64,000 bases of DNA, taken from the NCBI RefSeq assembly GCF_025245835.1, contig NZ_JAOBWS010000001.1, positions 620,001-684,000 on the forward strand. The letters are read 5' to 3'. The translations under genes and the position numbers were made by a program. Shown here piece by piece: positions 32,983-43,932 of the stretch; within the stretch, counting starts at the first letter, position 1, and every line of letters begins with the position of its first letter. This DNA comes from Rheinheimera sp. 4Y26. GTDB lineage: Bacteria; Pseudomonadota; Gammaproteobacteria; Enterobacterales; Alteromonadaceae. The notes beneath the pieces are model-generated. The model saw nothing but the letters and a program-made list of their open reading frames with translations, had not been told where the DNA came from and did no database searches.

Positions 32983-35900
32983 TCAGGCTTTGACGGCAGT
33001 TTCTGCAGCTGTCGTTGCCTGTAGCTGCTGTTGAGCCGGTGCAGCAATTTGCGGGAACACTCTGCCAATTAACACATAAAACAGCGGCACAAACAGCACA
33101 GCCAGAATGGCGGAGGCCAACATACCGCCAATGACGCTGCTGCCGAGCGCATTTTGGGCACCTGAGCCTGCGCTGGACGCTGTTGCCAGCGGCAGTACGC
33201 CAAAAATAAAAGCAAAAGACGTCATCAGAATGGGCCGCAGCCGCAAGCGCACAGCAGCAATAGCGGCGTCACTTAAAGACATGCCTTGCTGCAAAGCACC
33301 TTTGGCGAACTCAACTATTAAAATGGCGTTTTTAGCGGCCAAACCCATAGTGGTTAATAAACCCACCTGGAAATAAATGTCGTTGGACAGCTTCAGCAGC
33401 GTTGAAGCCAGTAGGGCACCAAAAATACCCAGCGGAACCACCGCCATCACTGCGGCCGGAATAGACCAGCTTTCATACAGCGCAGCCAGACACAAAAACA
33501 CCACCAGTAAACTCAGGGCATAAAGCATAGGCGCCTGATCGCCGGTCATCCGCTCCTGATAAGACATGCCGGTCCATTCAAAACCAATACCGGGCGGCAG
33601 TTTGGCCACTAACTCTTCCATCGCCAGCATGGCTTCGCCGGTACTGAAACCCGGGCCAGCCATGCCCTGAATTTCCATCGAAGGCATACCGTTATAACGC
33701 TCAAGGCGTGGCGAGCCATAACTCCAGTAGGCACTGGCAAAAGAGGTAAAAGGCACCATCTCGTTGTTGTGATTACGTACATACCATTTGGCTAAATCTT
33801 CCGGCACCATGCGGGCTTTGGCATCTCCTTGTACAAACACCTTTTTCACCCGGCCTTTGTCAATAAAATCATTGACATAACTGGCGCCCCAGCCGGTTTG
33901 AATGGTTTGGTTAATATCGGCCTGACTCACACCCAAAGCGCCGGCTTTGGCGAGGTTAATATCCAGTTTCAGCTCTGGTGTGTCTTCCTGACCATTAGGC
34001 CGCACGGCCATCAGGCGTTTATCCTGTGCCGCCATGCCAAGCAGTTGATTACGGGCAGCCAATAAACCTTCGTGGCCTAAGTTGGCTCTGTCTTGCAAAT
34101 GCAGGTTAAAACCATTGGCGGTGCCAAGCTCCACTACGGCTGGCGGGGCAAAAGCAAACACCATGGCGTCTTTGATCTGGCTAAAAGCGCCCATGGCTTT
34201 GCCGCTAACGGCTTTCACCGAGAGGTCAGGGCGCTGACGCTCGTCCCAGTGTTTTAAATTGACAAAACCAATGGCGGCGTTTTGGCCACGACCGGCAAAA
34301 CTAAAACCACTGACCGAAAACACTGACTTTACGGCTTCTTTTTGCTCAACCAAAAAGTGTTGTTCTACCTGCTTCACCACTTCCAGTGTGCGCTCACTGG
34401 TGGCACCGGCCGGCAGTACAATCTGGTTAAACAAAATGCCCTGGTCTTCATCCGGTAAAAAGGCCGAAGGTAAGCGCAGCATCAACAGCGCCATGCCGCC
34501 GACAATCAGGCCATACAGCAATAAATAGCGTTTTGGCTGGTTGATCATGCGCCGGGCTATGGATTGGGTGCCGTTATTGGTGGCATCAAAACCGCGGTTA
34601 AAACCAGAGAAGAACTTACCCAGCCAGCCGCCGCCACTGTGGCCGGACGGCTTGAGCATAGTGGCGCAAAGGGCCGGTGTTAACACCAAAGCCACCAATA
34701 CCGACAGCGCCATGGCCGAGACCAGCGTGATGGAGAACTGGCGGTAAATCACGCCGGTCGAACCACCAAAAAAGGCCATAGGCACAAAAACTGCCGACAG
34801 CACCAGCGCAATACCCACCAGGGCGCCGGTAATTTCATCCATTGATTTGCGGGTGGCTTCGCGCGGTGACAAACCTTGTTCTGTCATCACCCGTTCGACG
34901 TTTTCCACCACCACTATGGCGTCATCGACCAGTAAACCTATCGCCAGCACCATGGCAAACATCGTCAGGGTGTTAATGGAATAACCAAAAGCCGACAACA
35001 CGGCAAAGGTGCCGAGCAATACCACAGGTACAGCAATAGTAGGAATTAACGTAGCGCGAAAGTTTTGTAAAAACAGGTACATCACTAAAAACACCAGCAC
35101 GACGGCTTCAATTAAGGTGTGCACTACTTTTTCAATGGAGATTTTGACAAAAGGTGTGGTGTCAAAAGGCACCACCGCCTGTAATCCGGCCGGAAAATAC
35201 GGCTGCATATTGGCAATAGCCGCTTTAACGCCGTCGGCGGTATCCAGTGCGTTAGCGCCGCTGGCCAGTTTAACGCCTAAACCAATGGCCGGTTTACCGT
35301 TATAACGGGCTGACACTTCATAAGTCTCACCACCCAGTTCAATCCGGGCCACATCTGACAGTTTCACCGCTGAGCCGTCGGCATTAATGCGCAGCAAAAT
35401 ATTGCCAAATTGTTCAGTGCTTTGCAGCCGGCTTTGTGCAGTGACCGAAGCATTCAACTGCTGGCCTGCTACCGCAGGTAAACCACCAAGCTGGCCGGCT
35501 GAGACCTGGGCATTTTGTGCCAGAATAGCAGCGTTGATATCCGCCGGATTCAGTTTGTAGTTGGTGAGTTTGGCCGGGTCTAACCAAATGCGCATGGCAT
35601 ATTGGGTGCCGAACATCTGCACTTCGCCCACACCTTCCACCCTGGCGATAATGTCCTGCACATTGGCCGACACATAGTCGCCAATGTCGATATTGTTCAT
35701 GCTGCCATCTTCTGACACAAAACCCATCACCAGCAGGAAGTTACGGGCAGATTTTGCCACCTGCACGCCCTGACGCTGCACTTCCTGTGGCAATAATGGC
35801 GTAGCCAACGCCAGTTTGTTCTGCACCTGCACCTGCGCAATATCCGGGTTGGTATCGGCGCTGAAAGTCAGGGTTAAAGTAGCGGTACCGTTGGATTCAC

Positions 35901-36144
35901 TGGTGGATGACATATACAACAAGCCATCCAGACCTTTCATTTTTTGCTCAATCACCTGAGTCACACTGTCTTCCAGTGTTTTAGCCGAAGCGCCGGGGTA
36001 ACTGGCACTGATGCTGATGGCTGGCGGTGCAATTGAAGGGTATTGCGCTATCGGCAGCGCTTTAATGGCGAGCACACCGGCCAGCATAATGACAATGGCA
36101 ATGACCCAGGCAAAAATGGGCCTGTCGATAAAAAAACGACTCAT
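32983..36144 (-). CDS. RND multidrug efflux transporter, AcrB/MexB (HAE1) family
   Basis: A 1053-residue inner-membrane proton/drug antiporter with the usual twelve membrane helices and two large periplasmic loops. It starts [23 protein letters not shown]. The proton-relay Asp pair is present in helix 4 ([19 protein letters not shown], about 407-408). The late motif [18 protein letters not shown] supplies the helix-10 Lys. It forms the pump of a tripartite system with the membrane-fusion protein, whose gene overlaps its start by 4 bases. No TolC-type channel is encoded here, so one must come from elsewhere. Substrates cannot be told from sequence. Confidence 0.96.
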   Translation of the reverse strand: MSRFFIDRPIFAWVIAIVIMLAGVLAIKALPIAQYPSIAPPAISISASYPGASAKTLEDSVTQVIEQKMKGLDGLLYMSSTSESNGTATLTLTFSADTNPDIAQVQVQNKLALATPLLPQEVQRQGVQVAKSARNFLLVMGFVSEDGSMNNIDIGDYVSANVQDIIARVEGVGEVQMFGTQYAMRIWLDPAKLTNYKLNPADINAAILAQNAQVSAGQLGGLPAVAGQQLNASVTAQSRLQSTEQFGNILLRINADGSAVKLSDVARIELGGETYEVSARYNGKPAIGLGVKLASGANALDTADGVKAAIANMQPYFPAGLQAVVPFDTTPFVKISIEKVVHTLIEAVVLVFLVMYLFLQNFRATLIPTIAVPVVLLGTFAVLSAFGYSINTLTMFAMVLAIGLLVDDAIVVVENVERVMTEQGLSPREATRKSMDEITGALVGIALVLSAVFVPMAFFGGSTGVIYRQFSITLVSAMALSVLVALVLTPALCATMLKPSGHSGGGWLGKFFSGFNRGFDATNNGTQSIARRMINQPKRYLLLYGLIVGGMALLMLRLPSAFLPDEDQGILFNQIVLPAGATSERTLEVVKQVEQHFLVEQKEAVKSVFSVSGFSFAGRGQNAAIGFVNLKHWDERQRPDLSVKAVSGKAMGAFSQIKDAMVFAFAPPAVVELGTANGFNLHLQDRANLGHEGLLAARNQLLGMAAQDKRLMAVRPNGQEDTPELKLDINLAKAGALGVSQADINQTIQTGWGASYVNDFIDKGRVKKVFVQGDAKARMVPEDLAKWYVRNHNNEMVPFTSFASAYWSYGSPRLERYNGMPSMEIQGMAGPGFSTGEAMLAMEELVAKLPPGIGFEWTGMSYQERMTGDQAPMLYALSLLVVFLCLAALYESWSIPAAVMAVVPLGIFGALLASTLLKLSNDIYFQVGLLTTMGLAAKNAILIVEFAKGALQQGMSLSDAAIAAVRLRLRPILMTSFAFIFGVLPLATASSAGSGAQNALGSSVIGGMLASAILAVLFVPLFYVLIGRVFPQIAAPAQQQLQATTAAETAVKA

Positions 36145-37346
36145 AAGCTGGCTCCGTTGTTGCTGTCCGCTGCTTTTACCGAAGGCTCTGTGGCAGCAGG
36201 CGCGGCATTAAAAGGCACGGCTTTTACCGGTGCACCTGGCCGTACTTTTTGCAGCCCTTCAACGATCAACTGGTCGCCAGCGGCTAAACCCTCTTCAATC
36301 AGCCATTTATCGCCGATGGTGCGGCTGGTTGTTAATACTCTGAGTTCAGCTTTGCTTTCGTTATTCACCACCAGCGCTGTGGCCTCACCTTTGGCATTGC
36401 GGCTGACGGCCCGTTGTGGTGCCAGAATAGCTGCTGTTTTAATGCCGCTATTAAGCGTTGCCCGCACATACATGCCGGGTAATAACAGCTGGTCCGGGTT
36501 GGCAAATTGGGCGCGCAGCACCACTGAGCCTGTGCTTTCATCCACGCTGACTTCGGAGAACTGCAGCTGGCCTTGCTGCGGATACAGGCTGCCGTCTTCC
36601 AGTTTTAAACTCACCTGGGTGCCGGCGGCATTAAGCTGACCGGCGGCCAGCGCTTGTTTGAGTTGCAGCAGCTCTTTACTCGATTGGGTAATTTCAACAT
36701 AAACAGGATCAAGCGCCGTGATAGTCGCCAGTGCATCAGCCTGACCTGCGCTCACCAGCGCACCGGCGGTGACGGCAGATTTGCCAATACGGCCGCTGAT
36801 AGGGGCCAGCACTTTGCTGTAGGTCAGCTGCAAACCGGCTTGTTCAACACTGGCTTTGGCGGCCAGTACATCGGCGGTAGCTTGCTGTTCAAGTGCAATC
36901 ACTTCATCTGTGTCTTGTTGGCTGACCAGATTGTTTTTGCGCAAACTTTTAAAACGGCTGGCTTTGGCACTGGCCTGTAGCAGGTTGGCTTCAGCCTTGG
37001 CCAGCTGCGCTTTGGCACTATTGAGGCTGCTTTGATAAAGCGCCGGGTCAATCTGATACAAAGTGTCACCGGCTTTGACTTCAGCACCTTCGGTAAAGTT
37101 ACGCGACAAGATAATACCGCTGACCTGAGGGCGGATTTGCGCTTGTGAAAATGCATGCACCCGTCCCGGTAATTCGGTATTTAAGCTGACAGCCTCTGGC
37201 TGCAGTGTGAGTACCGCCACTTCAACGGCGGCCTGAGGGTTTGGTGCGGCATGTTGTGGTGCCGGCTGACAGGCGCTCAGCAGCAGGGCGGCAGACAATA
37301 AAACCGGGGCAGGCAGGCCGCTGGCAAAGGCTAACAGGCGTTTCAT
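36141..37346 (-). CDS. RND efflux membrane-fusion lipoprotein (AcrA/MexA family)
   Basis: A 401-residue periplasmic adaptor. The signal peptide ends in a lipobox (LLLSACQ), so it is lipid-anchored to the inner membrane. Order: beta-barrel/lipoyl/alpha-hairpin/lipoyl/beta-barrel, with lipoyl half-motifs [33 protein letters not shown] (shown in part: [13 protein letters not shown]) and [13 protein letters not shown], and a coiled-coil hairpin about 100-170. First gene of the efflux operon, with its start preceded by GGAGATT. A TetR-type palindrome overlaps its promoter. Confidence 0.95.
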   Translation of the reverse strand: MKRLLAFASGLPAPVLLSAALLLSACQPAPQHAAPNPQAAVEVAVLTLQPEAVSLNTELPGRVHAFSQAQIRPQVSGIILSRNFTEGAEVKAGDTLYQIDPALYQSSLNSAKAQLAKAEANLLQASAKASRFKSLRKNNLVSQQDTDEVIALEQQATADVLAAKASVEQAGLQLTYSKVLAPISGRIGKSAVTAGALVSAGQADALATITALDPVYVEITQSSKELLQLKQALAAGQLNAAGTQVSLKLEDGSLYPQQGQLQFSEVSVDESTGSVVLRAQFANPDQLLLPGMYVRATLNSGIKTAAILAPQRAVSRNAKGEATALVVNNESKAELRVLTTSRTIGDKWLIEEGLAAGDQLIVEGLQKVRPGAPVKAVPFNAAPAATEPSVKAADSNNGASL

Positions 37347-37362
37347 GCAGAATCTCCAAAAC

Positions 37363-37382
37363 TAGAATGAACGATCATTCTA
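37363..37382. promoter_or_regulatory. Probable TetR operator overlapping the efflux operon promoter
   Basis: TAGAATGA and TCATTCTA form a perfect 8-bp inverted repeat around a 4-base centre, 17 bases upstream of the membrane-fusion gene start. One arm contains a TAGAAT that could be a -10 hexamer on the minus strand. Binding by the TetR protein at 32317-32928 is inferred from arrangement. Confidence 0.75.
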
Positions 37383-37649
37383 CACTTTAAAGCTGTGAAG
37401 CCGCAAGCCGGCAGCTGGCAATTGACCGGTTTCAGCTTGCTGTTGGTCGTGTCAAAAAAGCGCGTTTTTATCAGCACTGCCTGAGAAAGCTTGGTTTTTG
37501 CGTAAACGCAATAACAACATAGCTATATTCCGTCAGTGTGAAATGGGCTGTAACTCAATGCTGCAAAATGGAAATTTTTGGGCGCGGGCAGCGACTTTGT
37601 TATAGTGGTTTATCAGCAGTGGCTTTTGCCTTGGGAACAATCAATACGG

Positions 37650-38639
37650 ATGAATATTCTGGGCATTTTTTCTGGTTTGTTGTTGATGAGCAGTGCCCTG
37701 GCTGGTGCGGCGCAGCAACACAACTCAGTTGTCGAAGCTTCGGCAAAGGACAAAGTCCGAACTGTGATTTATGGCAGCCCTTTACTGAGCGTTGAACAAA
37801 CAGCCCAAATGTATCCTTTTAAATTGCTGCAGGCTGCACTTAAAGCCAGTGGCGGCAATTATCAGCTTAAACCGGCCAACCTCGATATGGTGCAGGGCAG
37901 GGTGCTCAAAGAAATTGAGCTTGGCAATGTTGATGTGTACTGGAGTATGACGTCGTTGGAGCGGGAGCAGCGGCTGTTACCGGTGCGCATTCCGCTGGAT
38001 AAAGGCTTAAATGGCTGGCGTTTATTGTTATTGGCCGCTGATCAGGCTGATATTGCTGCTGGGGTTCACAGCTTAAAAGGGCTGAAGCGGTTGAGCTTTT
38101 TGCAGGGGCATGATTGGCCCGATACCGAAATTTTGCGTTTTAATCAGTTAAAGGTGCTGACAGCACCGCACCCGCAGCAGCTGTTTGATATGCTGGCGCG
38201 CCACAGAGCCAGTGCCTTTCCGCGCTCTGTCATTGAAATTGAACAGGAGCAACGGCACAACAGGCAAGGTTTTGTGGTCGAGCCAGATCTGGTGATCCAT
38301 TACCCTTCCGCTGTGTATTTTTTTCTGAATAAAACCGAACTGCAACTGGCGGCTGATCTGGAGCGAGGTCTGCATATTTTGCGTAAAAACGGCCAGTTTG
38401 ATTTGTTGTTTCAGCAGCGTTATGGCGCTGCTATCAAAAAAGCCAGGCTGGATCGGCGCCGCATTATCGAGCTGAAAAATCCGTTATTACCGCCCGACAC
38501 GCCACTGGCAGATGGCAGTTTATGGTATCAGGTACCGCAGTCGCAGCCTGCTGCAGTACAGGCTCAGAGGGGCGATCCTGAGATGAACAAGCCCGGTGTG
38601 ACGGAACCTGCAGCCATTTTGCCGGCAAAGCGCGAATAG
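37650..38639 (+). CDS. Orphan periplasmic binding-like protein
   Basis: About 329 residues. The ATG at 37650 opens directly into a signal peptide (NILGIFSGLLLMSSALAG). An ATG 72 bases earlier would place a polar tail before it. The mature part looks like a family-3-type solute-binding domain (RTVIYGSPLLSVEQ, IELGNVDVYWSMTSLEREQRLLPV). The C-terminus (PPDTPLADGSLWYQV plus a Pro/Ala/Glu tail) is extended beyond typical length. No transporter genes flank it. It could be a signalling or chemoreceptor ligand protein. Divergent from the efflux operon. Confidence 0.6.
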   Translation: MNILGIFSGLLLMSSALAGAAQQHNSVVEASAKDKVRTVIYGSPLLSVEQTAQMYPFKLLQAALKASGGNYQLKPANLDMVQGRVLKEIELGNVDVYWSMTSLEREQRLLPVRIPLDKGLNGWRLLLLAADQADIAAGVHSLKGLKRLSFLQGHDWPDTEILRFNQLKVLTAPHPQQLFDMLARHRASAFPRSVIEIEQEQRHNRQGFVVEPDLVIHYPSAVYFFLNKTELQLAADLERGLHILRKNGQFDLLFQQRYGAAIKKARLDRRRIIELKNPLLPPDTPLADGSLWYQVPQSQPAAVQAQRGDPEMNKPGVTEPAAILPAKRE

Positions 38640-38923
38640 CGGCTTATGGCTCAGCGCACAGTTCTTAATTTTGTCATCAAAACGCCATAAAAATGTCAGC
38701 ATCAGGGGGCAGAATAAGCGCCAGTGCAGCGCGCTGTGCCGCTTCTGTATGTCCTGGATGATGTGTTCCTTTTTTAAGCTCCTGCAAAGGGGCTTTTTTT
38801 TTGCCTGCGAAATAGGCGTGAATTGCCGGCAGCTGTTTTTGTGGGGGTAGGGGCGCTGGCATGAGAAGATCATGTCAGTTTGCGCAGGAGCTATATCAGC
38901 GATAAAACCAGAAGGGCGTAAAA
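38640..38923. other. Intergenic region with an isolated terminator
   Basis: No credible gene. A strong plus-strand rho-independent terminator lies 140 bases after the binding-protein stop, so the stretch may be a long 3' UTR or hide a small RNA. The last bases precede the tRNA 3' end. Confidence 0.4.
38777..38802 (+). terminator. Rho-independent terminator, plus strand
   Basis: A 7-bp stem (38777-38783 with 38788-38794, one G-T pair), GNRA-type GCAA loop, and nine T's. Confidence 0.85.
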
Positions 38924-39000
38924 TGGTGGCCCCACCTGGACTTGAACCAGGGACCTGCCGATTATGAGTCGGATGCTCTAACCAACTGAGCTATAGGGCC
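38924..39000 (-). tRNA. tRNA-Ile2 (CAU anticodon, lysidine-modified)
   Basis: A complete 77-base cloverleaf with CCA encoded. Acceptor GGCCCTA pairs with TGGGGCC, the D-loop is AGCTCAGTTGGTTAGAGC, the anticodon arm is CCGACTCATAATCGG, and the T arm is CCTGGTTCAAGTCCAGG. The anticodon CAT would be Met, but the overall sequence matches E. coli ileX/ileY, whose C34 is changed to lysidine by TilS so that AUA is read. It lacks initiator-type features (a C1-A72 mismatch, three G-C pairs in the anticodon stem). It has its own promoter upstream (39045-39073). Confidence 0.92.
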
Positions 39001-39044
39001 TTGTCTGAATGCAGCTACGAATGCGCCTGCAATAAAACGCAGGC

Positions 39045-39073
39045 AGTATAAGAAGATTTATGGTTGTTGTCAC
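39045..39073 (-). promoter_or_regulatory. Sigma-70 promoter of tRNA-Ile2
   Basis: On the minus strand GTGACA (39068-39073) and TATACT (39045-39050) are spaced exactly 17 bases apart, with a GC-rich start of the leader after the -10 hexamer. The tRNA 5' end is about 45 bases downstream. Confidence 0.6.
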
Positions 39074-39221
39074 TTGCTGATCTGGGCTTTTGTATTTCAA
39101 TTGCTTGTTTTTTAAACGTCTTCGCTTTCGGGTTATCAAAACAGCTACGGGCTGGCTGTCCTTTGAACGCTGACTTGTGTGGTCTTGGCGCGATGTTGCT
39201 TTAAGGTGCTAAGCCTCAAAT

Positions 39222-39247
39222 AAAAAAGCGCCTTGCGGCGCTTTTTT
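39222..39247 (-). terminator. Rho-independent terminator of the rpsU-dnaG-rpoD operon
   Basis: Stem GCGCC/GGCGC with TTGC loop flanked by six A's and six T's, about 50 bases past the rpoD stop codon. Confidence 0.88.
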
Positions 39248-39296
39248 ATAATGTTTGTTGTGATAACTCACAACTAAAGCCTGTTAAGCCTTAGCT

Positions 39297-41144
39297 CTAT
39301 TCGTCCAGGAAGCTTTTTAATACTTCTGAACGGGAAGGGTGGCGCAGTTTACGCAGCGCTTTGGCTTCGATCTGACGGATACGCTCACGCGTTACATCAA
39401 ATTGCTTGCCCACTTCTTCCAGCGTATGGTCGGTATTCATATCAATACCAAAACGCATGCGCAGTACTTTGGCTTCGCGGGCGGTGAGGCCTGCCAGCAC
39501 TTCGTTGGTGGCGGCTTTTAAGCTTTCCATCGTTGCTGAATCCAGTGGTGATTCTGAACCGCTGTCTTCGATAAAATCGCCCAGATGCGAATCTTCGTCG
39601 TCACCAATTGGAGTTTCCATCGAAATTGGCTCTTTGGCGATTTTCAGCACTTTACGGATCTTATCTTCCGGCATGCCCATACGCTCAGATAATTCTTCCG
39701 GCGACGGTTCACGACCCATCTCCTGCAGCATCTGCCGTGAAATACGGTTCAGCTTGTTGATGGTTTCAATCATATGCACCGGAATACGGATGGTGCGTGC
39801 CTGGTCGGCGATTGAACGGGTGATGGCCTGACGGATCCACCAGGTGGCGTAAGTGGAGAACTTATAACCACGACGGTATTCAAATTTATCTACAGCTTTC
39901 ATCAAGCCGATGTTGCCTTCCTGAATTAAATCAAGGAATTGCAAACCACGGTTGGTGTACTTTTTCGCAATAGAAATAACCAGACGTAAGTTGGCTTCCA
40001 CCATCTCTTTTTTCGCACGGCGGGCTTTGGCTTCGCCAATCGACATGCGACGGTTAATATCTTTGATTTTGAAAATGGACAGGCCAGTTTCTTCTTCAAT
40101 TTTGCGTAACTTATCGGTTGAACGCACCAGCTCTTCGCGCATATCAGCCAGTTTGGCCGAATAAGGTTTGTTGCCGGCAATTTCAGCATCAATCCAGGCG
40201 CTGCTGTTTTCATTGCCGGTAAATGCCTTTAAGAAGTTTTTCTTTGGCATTTTGGCGTATTCAACACAGTGCTTCATCACAATACGTTCCTGGACGCGCA
40301 CGCGGTCCATCATTTCACGCATGTTTTTGACCAGACGGTCAAATTGTTTTGGCACTAAACGGAAACAACGGAAAACTTCTGACAGTTTTTCAATTTCCGC
40401 TTTGGTGGTTGCGTGTTCACGGCCATTTTGTGTGATTGAATTGCGCGTGACTTCGTATTGGGTACGCAGTTCAGCAAACTTAATTTTGGCCAGTTCCGGA
40501 TCCGGACCTGTGTCTGCTTCATCGTCACCGTCTTCTTCTTCGTCGTCACCGGACAAGTCAGCGTCTTCGTCCGCCAGCTCTTCTTCCGGCACGTCAGAAC
40601 CGATATGAGTAGCAGTTGGTGCCATGTCGTCTACTTCGTTTGGATCAACAAAAGCAGAAACGATGTCACTTAAACGAATTTCTTCGGCTTCGAATTTATC
40701 CCACTGTTCCAGCAGGTAGGTGATGGCTTCCGGGTATTCAGCAACAGAAGTCTGAACCTGGTTAATGCCTTCTTCGATACGCTTGGCGATGTCAATTTCG
40801 CCTTCACGGGTCAGCAGTTCTACTGTACCCATTTCGCGCATATACATCCGGACCGGATCTGTAGTGCGGCCCAGTTCTTTGTCGACGCTAACCAACGCTT
40901 GTGCAGCTTCTTCCGCGGCGTCTTCATCCGGCGCAGCATCAGACATAATTAAATCGTCGGCATCTGGTGCTGTTTCAAACACCTGAATGCCCATGTCGTT
41001 AATCATGCGGATGATATCTTCGATCTGATCTGAGTCGATGATATCTTGTGGAAGGTGATCGTTTACTTCGGCAAAAGTTAAATAACCTTGCTCTTTACCT
41101 TTTAAGATAAGGAGTTTTAATTGCGACTGAGGATTATGCTCCAT
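39297..41144 (-). CDS. rpoD: RNA polymerase sigma factor RpoD (sigma-70)
   Basis: A 615-residue primary sigma factor, nearly the length of E. coli RpoD. The start at 41144 matches E. coli [12 protein letters not shown]; a TTG seven codons upstream is less likely. Region 1.1 is at the N-terminus. Region 1.2 holds [21 protein letters not shown] and a long acidic non-conserved region follows (about 190-215). Regions 2.1-2.4 include [19 protein letters not shown] and [17 protein letters not shown]. Region 3 follows, and region 4.2 is [21 protein letters not shown]. It is the last gene of the macromolecular synthesis operon, 103 bases after dnaG. Confidence 0.99.
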   Translation of the reverse strand: MEHNPQSQLKLLILKGKEQGYLTFAEVNDHLPQDIIDSDQIEDIIRMINDMGIQVFETAPDADDLIMSDAAPDEDAAEEAAQALVSVDKELGRTTDPVRMYMREMGTVELLTREGEIDIAKRIEEGINQVQTSVAEYPEAITYLLEQWDKFEAEEIRLSDIVSAFVDPNEVDDMAPTATHIGSDVPEEELADEDADLSGDDEEEDGDDEADTGPDPELAKIKFAELRTQYEVTRNSITQNGREHATTKAEIEKLSEVFRCFRLVPKQFDRLVKNMREMMDRVRVQERIVMKHCVEYAKMPKKNFLKAFTGNENSSAWIDAEIAGNKPYSAKLADMREELVRSTDKLRKIEEETGLSIFKIKDINRRMSIGEAKARRAKKEMVEANLRLVISIAKKYTNRGLQFLDLIQEGNIGLMKAVDKFEYRRGYKFSTYATWWIRQAITRSIADQARTIRIPVHMIETINKLNRISRQMLQEMGREPSPEELSERMGMPEDKIRKVLKIAKEPISMETPIGDDEDSHLGDFIEDSGSESPLDSATMESLKAATNEVLAGLTAREAKVLRMRFGIDMNTDHTLEEVGKQFDVTRERIRQIEAKALRKLRHPSRSEVLKSFLDE

Positions 41145-41247
41145 AGAGGCTGTTCTTCCACCCAAATATAGTTAAATTTCAAAAATGCGAATAAACGATT
41201 ATAACAAAGCGCAGCTTTTCTAGCCAGCGAAGCGCGCTTATCCGCAG

Positions 41248-42975
41248 TTATTTGCTCTTAAATGCTTTTAACAGCATGACGTATTCGTGCTTCTCGGCCA
41301 CCGTTAATTTGCTTAATTGGTCCTTGCGTTGTAAGGATTCAAGGCGCTGTTGCAAATATTGATCTTCGATTGAACGAAACGTATCTAAAAACTCCTGGGT
41401 TAGCTGTTCTTCGGCAACCTGATGGTCCCAAAGTGCCAGTTTGCTCAGAATGTTGTACTCAGGTAACTCACGCCAGTATTCCAGCAGCTGGGCTGTGGTT
41501 AACTGGGGTTTTTCCAATAAATGTTGTTGGATTGCCATTAATAATGGCATTCCCGGCATATTCGCCTGCGCCAGTTCAGGCGCCACCGGCATCACTTGTG
41601 CAAGCGACGGATACTGCAATAACAAAGCAATGGCACGGCGCATCGGCGTGATTTTGGTTTTTTGTACCACCACTGCTGCTTTACGGTTTTTGCCGCCAGT
41701 TATTGGTTGCTCCGTGCGTTTGCGCCCCACCAGATTTGCTAAGCGTTCCAGCAGGCTGTCACGGTAAAACTCGCTGGGGATCAGCGCTATCATGTCATTG
41801 GCTTTGGCCCAGAGTGCCGATTTACCTGCATCACTGTTAACATCCAGTTCCTGTAATAAATGCTCAAACAGGTAGTTACTGAGTGGCATTGCGTCGTTAA
41901 GCCTGGCCAAAAAGGCATCTTTGCCTTCTTTTTGTACCAGACTGTCCGGGTCTTCGCCGTCGGGCAAAAATACAAAATTCAGCTCAACACCGTCTTTTAA
42001 ATTCGGCAGTGCACTTTGTAACGCACGCCAGGCGGCATCACGGCCCGCTCTGTCGCCGTCATAACAACAAATTACTTTGCTGCAGAATCTGAACATGGTT
42101 TGCATATGCTCAGAGGTGGTCGCAGTGCCAAGGCAAGCCACCGCAAAGTGGATGCCTTGTTCAGACAGCGCCACCACATCCATATAACCTTCCACCACCA
42201 GTAACTGCTCAAGCCGGTCCTGGTTTTGTCTGGCTTCATATAAACCGTAAAGTTCACGCCCTTTGTGAAACAGGCGGGTTTCCGGTGAGTTCAGATATTT
42301 TGGGGTGCCGTCACCTAATACCCGACCGCCAAATCCGATGACCCTGCCGCGTTTATCGCGGATCGGGAACATAATACGGTCGCGGAAAAAATCGTACTCG
42401 CGACCATTTTCGTTACGGTTGGTCAGCTTTAATTCAAACAACTGGTCGCGGTAATTTTTGCCTTGCCCCAGCTGTTTTAATAATAAGTCCCAGCTGTCCG
42501 GCGCATAACCAATACCATATTTATGGATAGTGGCTGCCGATAAACCCCGTTTAGCAATATAAGCTGCGGCCTGTGGGTGTAAATTCAGTTGCTGCTGATA
42601 AATATGTGCTGCTTTTTGCATCTGGCTGTAATCGTCGGCGCTGCCCTGAACATAGGTTTTGCCTTTAGAGCCTGCTTCACGCGGCACTTCCAGATGATGT
42701 ATTTTGGCAAGCTCTTCAATAGCTTCAACAAATTCGAGCTGTTCAAAGGCCATCATAAAGCTGATGGCATTGCCGTGGGCACCACAACCAAAACAGTGAT
42801 AAAACTGTTTTTCGGCACTCACAGTAAAAGAAGGTGATTTTTCGTTATGGAAAGGGCAACAAGCGGTATGGTTTTTACCGGCTTTTTTTAACGGCACCCG
42901 TAAATCTATTAATTCAACGATGTCGGTTCTTGCCAGCAAATCGTCGATAAAGGGCCTTGGGATTTGTCCTGCCAC
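41248..42975 (-). CDS. dnaG: DNA primase DnaG
   Basis: A 575-residue primase that makes RNA primers for replication. The GTG start is preceded by AAGGA. The zinc-binding domain is CPFHNEKSPSFTVSAEKQ plus HCFGCGAHGNA (Cys-His-Cys-Cys). The TOPRIM catalytic core contains LLVVEGYMDVVAL and CYDGDRAGRDAAW. A C-terminal helicase-binding helical domain follows. Third gene of the rpsU operon, 98 bases after yqeY. Confidence 0.98.
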   Translation of the reverse strand: MAGQIPRPFIDDLLARTDIVELIDLRVPLKKAGKNHTACCPFHNEKSPSFTVSAEKQFYHCFGCGAHGNAISFMMAFEQLEFVEAIEELAKIHHLEVPREAGSKGKTYVQGSADDYSQMQKAAHIYQQQLNLHPQAAAYIAKRGLSAATIHKYGIGYAPDSWDLLLKQLGQGKNYRDQLFELKLTNRNENGREYDFFRDRIMFPIRDKRGRVIGFGGRVLGDGTPKYLNSPETRLFHKGRELYGLYEARQNQDRLEQLLVVEGYMDVVALSEQGIHFAVACLGTATTSEHMQTMFRFCSKVICCYDGDRAGRDAAWRALQSALPNLKDGVELNFVFLPDGEDPDSLVQKEGKDAFLARLNDAMPLSNYLFEHLLQELDVNSDAGKSALWAKANDMIALIPSEFYRDSLLERLANLVGRKRTEQPITGGKNRKAAVVVQKTKITPMRRAIALLLQYPSLAQVMPVAPELAQANMPGMPLLMAIQQHLLEKPQLTTAQLLEYWRELPEYNILSKLALWDHQVAEEQLTQEFLDTFRSIEDQYLQQRLESLQRKDQLSKLTVAEKHEYVMLLKAFKSK

Positions 42976-43073
42976 CTTTTTCCTTTTGCTAGAAAATGCT
43001 CATTTCAGAAAAAGACAAACCGTGCGCAAGGCACGGTGTGCAGTTTAACAGCGGTTACCGTTGTATCAGGCGG

Positions 43074-43517
43074 TTAGCTTAGCTTGCTTTTTACCAGACC
43101 GCTCAAAGCGCCCATATCGGTGCGACCCTGAACCTGTGGTTTCAGCCATGCCATCACTTTGGCCATGTCTTGCATTGAGCTGGCTCCTGTCGCGGCCACT
43201 GCCTGCGTCAGTAAATCATTCAGCTCAGCCTGAGTTAAGGCTTGCGGTAAAAACTGCTCAATAATCGCAATTTCAGCCAGCTCTGTTTCAGCGAGGTCTG
43301 CTCTGCCACCGGCAGTATATTGACTTGCTGACTCCTTGCGTTGTTTTGACATTTTAGTCAGAACAGCAAGAACGTTGGCATCATCAGGTACCATTTGCAG
43401 GTCAATCTGGCGTTGTTTCACTTCAGCCAGTGCCATACGGATGGTATTCAGACGCAATTTGTCTTTGGCACGCATTGCGTCTTTTTGTGCTTCCTGAAGT
43501 TGCTCTAACAGAGCCAT
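43074..43517 (-). CDS. yqeY: GatB/YqeY domain protein
   Basis: A 147-residue all-helical protein of the YqeY family, related to the C-terminal tail of the GatB amidotransferase subunit. Visible are LQEAQKDAMRAKDKLRLNTIRMALAEVKQ and the C-terminal GASSMQDMAKVMAWLKPQVQGRTDMG. It probably binds tRNA, but no enzymatic activity is known. Gene order rpsU-yqeY-dnaG-rpoD is typical of Pseudomonas and relatives, unlike E. coli, where rpsU is followed directly by dnaG. It follows rpsU by 15 bases. Confidence 0.93.
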   Translation of the reverse strand: MALLEQLQEAQKDAMRAKDKLRLNTIRMALAEVKQRQIDLQMVPDDANVLAVLTKMSKQRKESASQYTAGGRADLAETELAEIAIIEQFLPQALTQAELNDLLTQAVAATGASSMQDMAKVMAWLKPQVQGRTDMGALSGLVKSKLS

Positions 43518-43532
43518 CTGAGGAATCCGATC

Positions 43533-43748
43533 TTAGTAAAGCTTGATGCGACGTGCGTTTTCGCGAGAAAGCTTTTTCATGTGGCGCTTAACAGCAGCAG
43601 CTTTCTTACGCTTACGAACCCACGTTGGCTTCTCGAAAAATTCTTTGGCGCGTACGTCAGCTAATACACCAGCTTTTTCGCAAGAACGTTTGAAACGACG
43701 TAAAGCAACGTCAAATGGTTCGTTTTCTTTTACTTTCACTACAGGCAT
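43533..43748 (-). CDS. rpsU: 30S ribosomal protein S21
   Basis: A 71-residue, very basic protein ([21 protein letters not shown] at the N-terminus, ENARRIKLY at the end) matching E. coli S21 almost throughout. It sits on the small subunit near the anti-Shine-Dalgarno region. GAGGTGA lies just ahead of the ATG. First gene of the macromolecular synthesis operon, divergent from tsaD across about 184 bases. Confidence 0.99.
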   Translation of the reverse strand: MPVVKVKENEPFDVALRRFKRSCEKAGVLADVRAKEFFEKPTWVRKRKKAAAVKRHMKKLSRENARRIKLY

Positions 43749-43932
43749 TAAAATCTCACCTCGGTTAATCTGGATACCGCGTTCTGGTCAGCGGCTAACC
43801 AATACGTTTAAATTTGGTGCGGCATTTTACTCAAAAGCCTGACCCAAAGTAAAGCAAATATATGCTTTGCTGGCTCTGATGACCAGATCCCGTTACAATC
43901 CGCGGCTTCGAGGTCAGTAATGGGGCAAAAAA

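Larger units (their letters stand above)
39001..39296. other. Intergenic region between rpoD and tRNA-Ile2
   Basis: Holds the tRNA promoter and the rpoD terminator. Nothing else was recognised between about 39075 and 39220. Confidence 0.6.

Noticed and set aside
36043-36639. 198-residue plus-strand open frame inside the efflux adaptor gene
   Set aside because: Antisense to a conserved gene; composition typical of a shadow frame.
38924-39000. tRNA with CAT anticodon read as tRNA-Met
   Set aside because: Whole sequence matches E. coli ileX/ileY rather than metT or the initiator, so it is called tRNA-Ile2.
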